From positions 64,668-83,575 of the forward strand of contig MU129010.1 of assembly GCA_014904985.1 (NCBI GenBank): DNA of 18,908 nucleotides, written 5' to 3'. The stretch is from Hydnum rufescens UP504 (lineage: Eukaryota; Basidiomycota; Agaricomycetes; Cantharellales; Hydnaceae). The notes beneath the pieces were generated by a model. It was not told the DNA's origin and did no database searches. It saw only the letters and a program-made list of their open reading frames with translations. Below, piece by piece: positions 18,186 to 18,908 of the stretch. A program made the position numbers and the translations under genes. Numbering within the stretch: position 1 is the first letter of the stretch; every line of letters starts with the position of its first letter.

Positions 18186-18908
18186 ATGGGTTGATTCCTC
18201 CCTAATTCATTGTATGTCATCCACTATGGCTTGTTTGATTCCTCCCTTTCCAGCTATTCCTCATGGTAGTTGTGTATCATCCATCTTCACAAGCCTTCCT
18301 TCAATAGAGTATTTGATAATTCCTTGATGGACCATAGCTTGGGCATCTGGACAGTTCTTCATTCCAACATTATGTGCTCCTGTTTTATCACAGAACCAGC
18401 AAAGGGTTGCACCAGCTGATGCATTAGGACCTTGGGAATGATTAGGTCCAAGTGGTTGATTGTTTGGATAGGTAGCTGGGCTTCCTTGAATCCGCATTTC
18501 TGAATGACGAGGTTGCATATATGGGTTTGGAGCTTGCCCCTTTTGCTGTGATTGTGCCATGAATATTTTCATTTCATTAAAGGACTGTGTGAGATCACTG
18601 ATTTGTTCTGTTACATTGCGAAGTGATGGAATGATTGTTGGCTTTGGTTTGGTTGATACTTTCTTAATGGATATAGGTGATATGGCAACTGGTTCTTCTT
18701 CACTTTCACTATCAGAGTCGCTGCCTTCTTCTTCACTTTCTGAAACTTCTGATTCATCTGAGGAGTCACTGTATCTGCCACGTGACCTGTAATAGCTGGG
18801 CTTTATTTTTGACTTTTTGGCCTTTGTAGTGGCTCGTGGTCTTTCTTATTAAGATGTCTGAAGTTGTAATAAAGATCTTCTTTGAAGTATGGTTTCATTG
18901 GTGTCATA
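18186..18908 (-). pseudogene. gypsy gag, C-terminal part with zinc knuckle
   Basis: Gag packages the element RNA into virus-like particles. Seen here are EDLYYNFRHLNKKD near the window edge, a Ser/Glu-rich acidic tract (SESEEEGSDSDSESEEE), a coil-like LRNVTEQISDLTQSFNEM, a Gln/Pro-rich stretch, and a nucleocapsid knuckle at 18401-18351 reading CWFCDKTGAHNVGMKNC. The knuckle spacing is C-x2-C-x5-H-x6-C, longer than the usual C-x2-C-x4-H-x4-C. After it come the family's usual tail and RGIAGKGGI-like residues, with TGA at 18261 in place of the arginine. A frameshift lies near 18830 and another TGA at 18207. The N-terminal capsid part lies outside the window. Confidence 0.85.

Larger units (their letters stand above)
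12588..18908 (-). mobile_element. Ty3/gypsy LTR retrotransposon, decayed, 5' end beyond window
   Basis: The domain order on the minus strand is gag with zinc knuckle, protease, reverse transcriptase, RNase H, integrase and GPY module; RT before integrase defines Ty3/gypsy (Metaviridae). The coding region is about 6.3 kb, close to the length expected of an agaricomycete gag-pol polyprotein. It carries eleven in-frame stops, all TGA, and about six frameshifts, so it cannot act alone. No LTR was found at its 3' side. Related fragments lie at 1-265 and 3455-5265 (same family) and 6842-7457 (a second lineage). Confidence 0.93.

Noticed and set aside
12588..18908. TGA being read as arginine or another amino acid (recoding)
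   Set aside because: Frameshifts also occur, sister copies have CGA or CAA at the same sites, and CpG decay is visible in non-coding repeats too, so mutation is the simpler cause.

Overview
The window looks like TE-rich, AT-rich nuclear DNA of a basidiomycete fungus, probably an agaricomycete. Three things support this. The Ty3/gypsy pol proteins have agaricomycete-style motifs (a GYDGR-type RT block, FVDD, and a GPY-type integrase end). The only gene that reads cleanly has a 48-nt intron with GTATGA, CTAAC and CAG signals. C/T-rich leaders precede the putative start codons. I see no rRNA, no canonical tRNA gene, no CRISPR array and no prokaryotic operon.

Layout. 1-265: plus-strand scrap of a gypsy polyprotein. 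266-602: a small ORF with one membrane segment that runs into a repeat. 538-1523: repeat module A, copy 1. 1524-2744: a segment (X) holding inverted 160-bp units and an LTR- or promoter-like TATA region. 2745-3282: repeat module B, copy 1 (three 160-bp units). 3283-5265: plus-strand gypsy remnant (RNase H edge, spacer, integrase). 5266-6841: A+B copy 2, more diverged. 6842-7457: minus-strand RT fragment of a second gypsy lineage. 7458-9005: A+B copy 3. 9006-12587: a non-gypsy island with a two-exon unknown gene at 11232-12146 (minus) and broken coding remnants. 12588-18908: a nearly full-length but dead gypsy element on the minus strand, cut by the right window edge.

Decay. The gypsy copies have few frameshifts, and every in-frame stop I found in the large element is TGA, several at positions where relatives carry arginine. 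Comparing copies shows CGA in one and TGA or CAA in another, and module B copies show CG turned to TG or CA. This points to mutation at methylated CpG, or a RIP-like process, rather than to recoding.

The most unusual object is the A+B repeat of about 1.55-1.6 kb. It combines a conserved array of TGA(G/C)TCA palindromes (the Gcn4/AP-1 consensus), a tRNA-like A-box/B-box pair, and a 160-bp tandem repeat. Two of its three copies abut gypsy fragments directly. I could not assign it to a known class. All homology statements come from reading the sequence by eye; no search was run.
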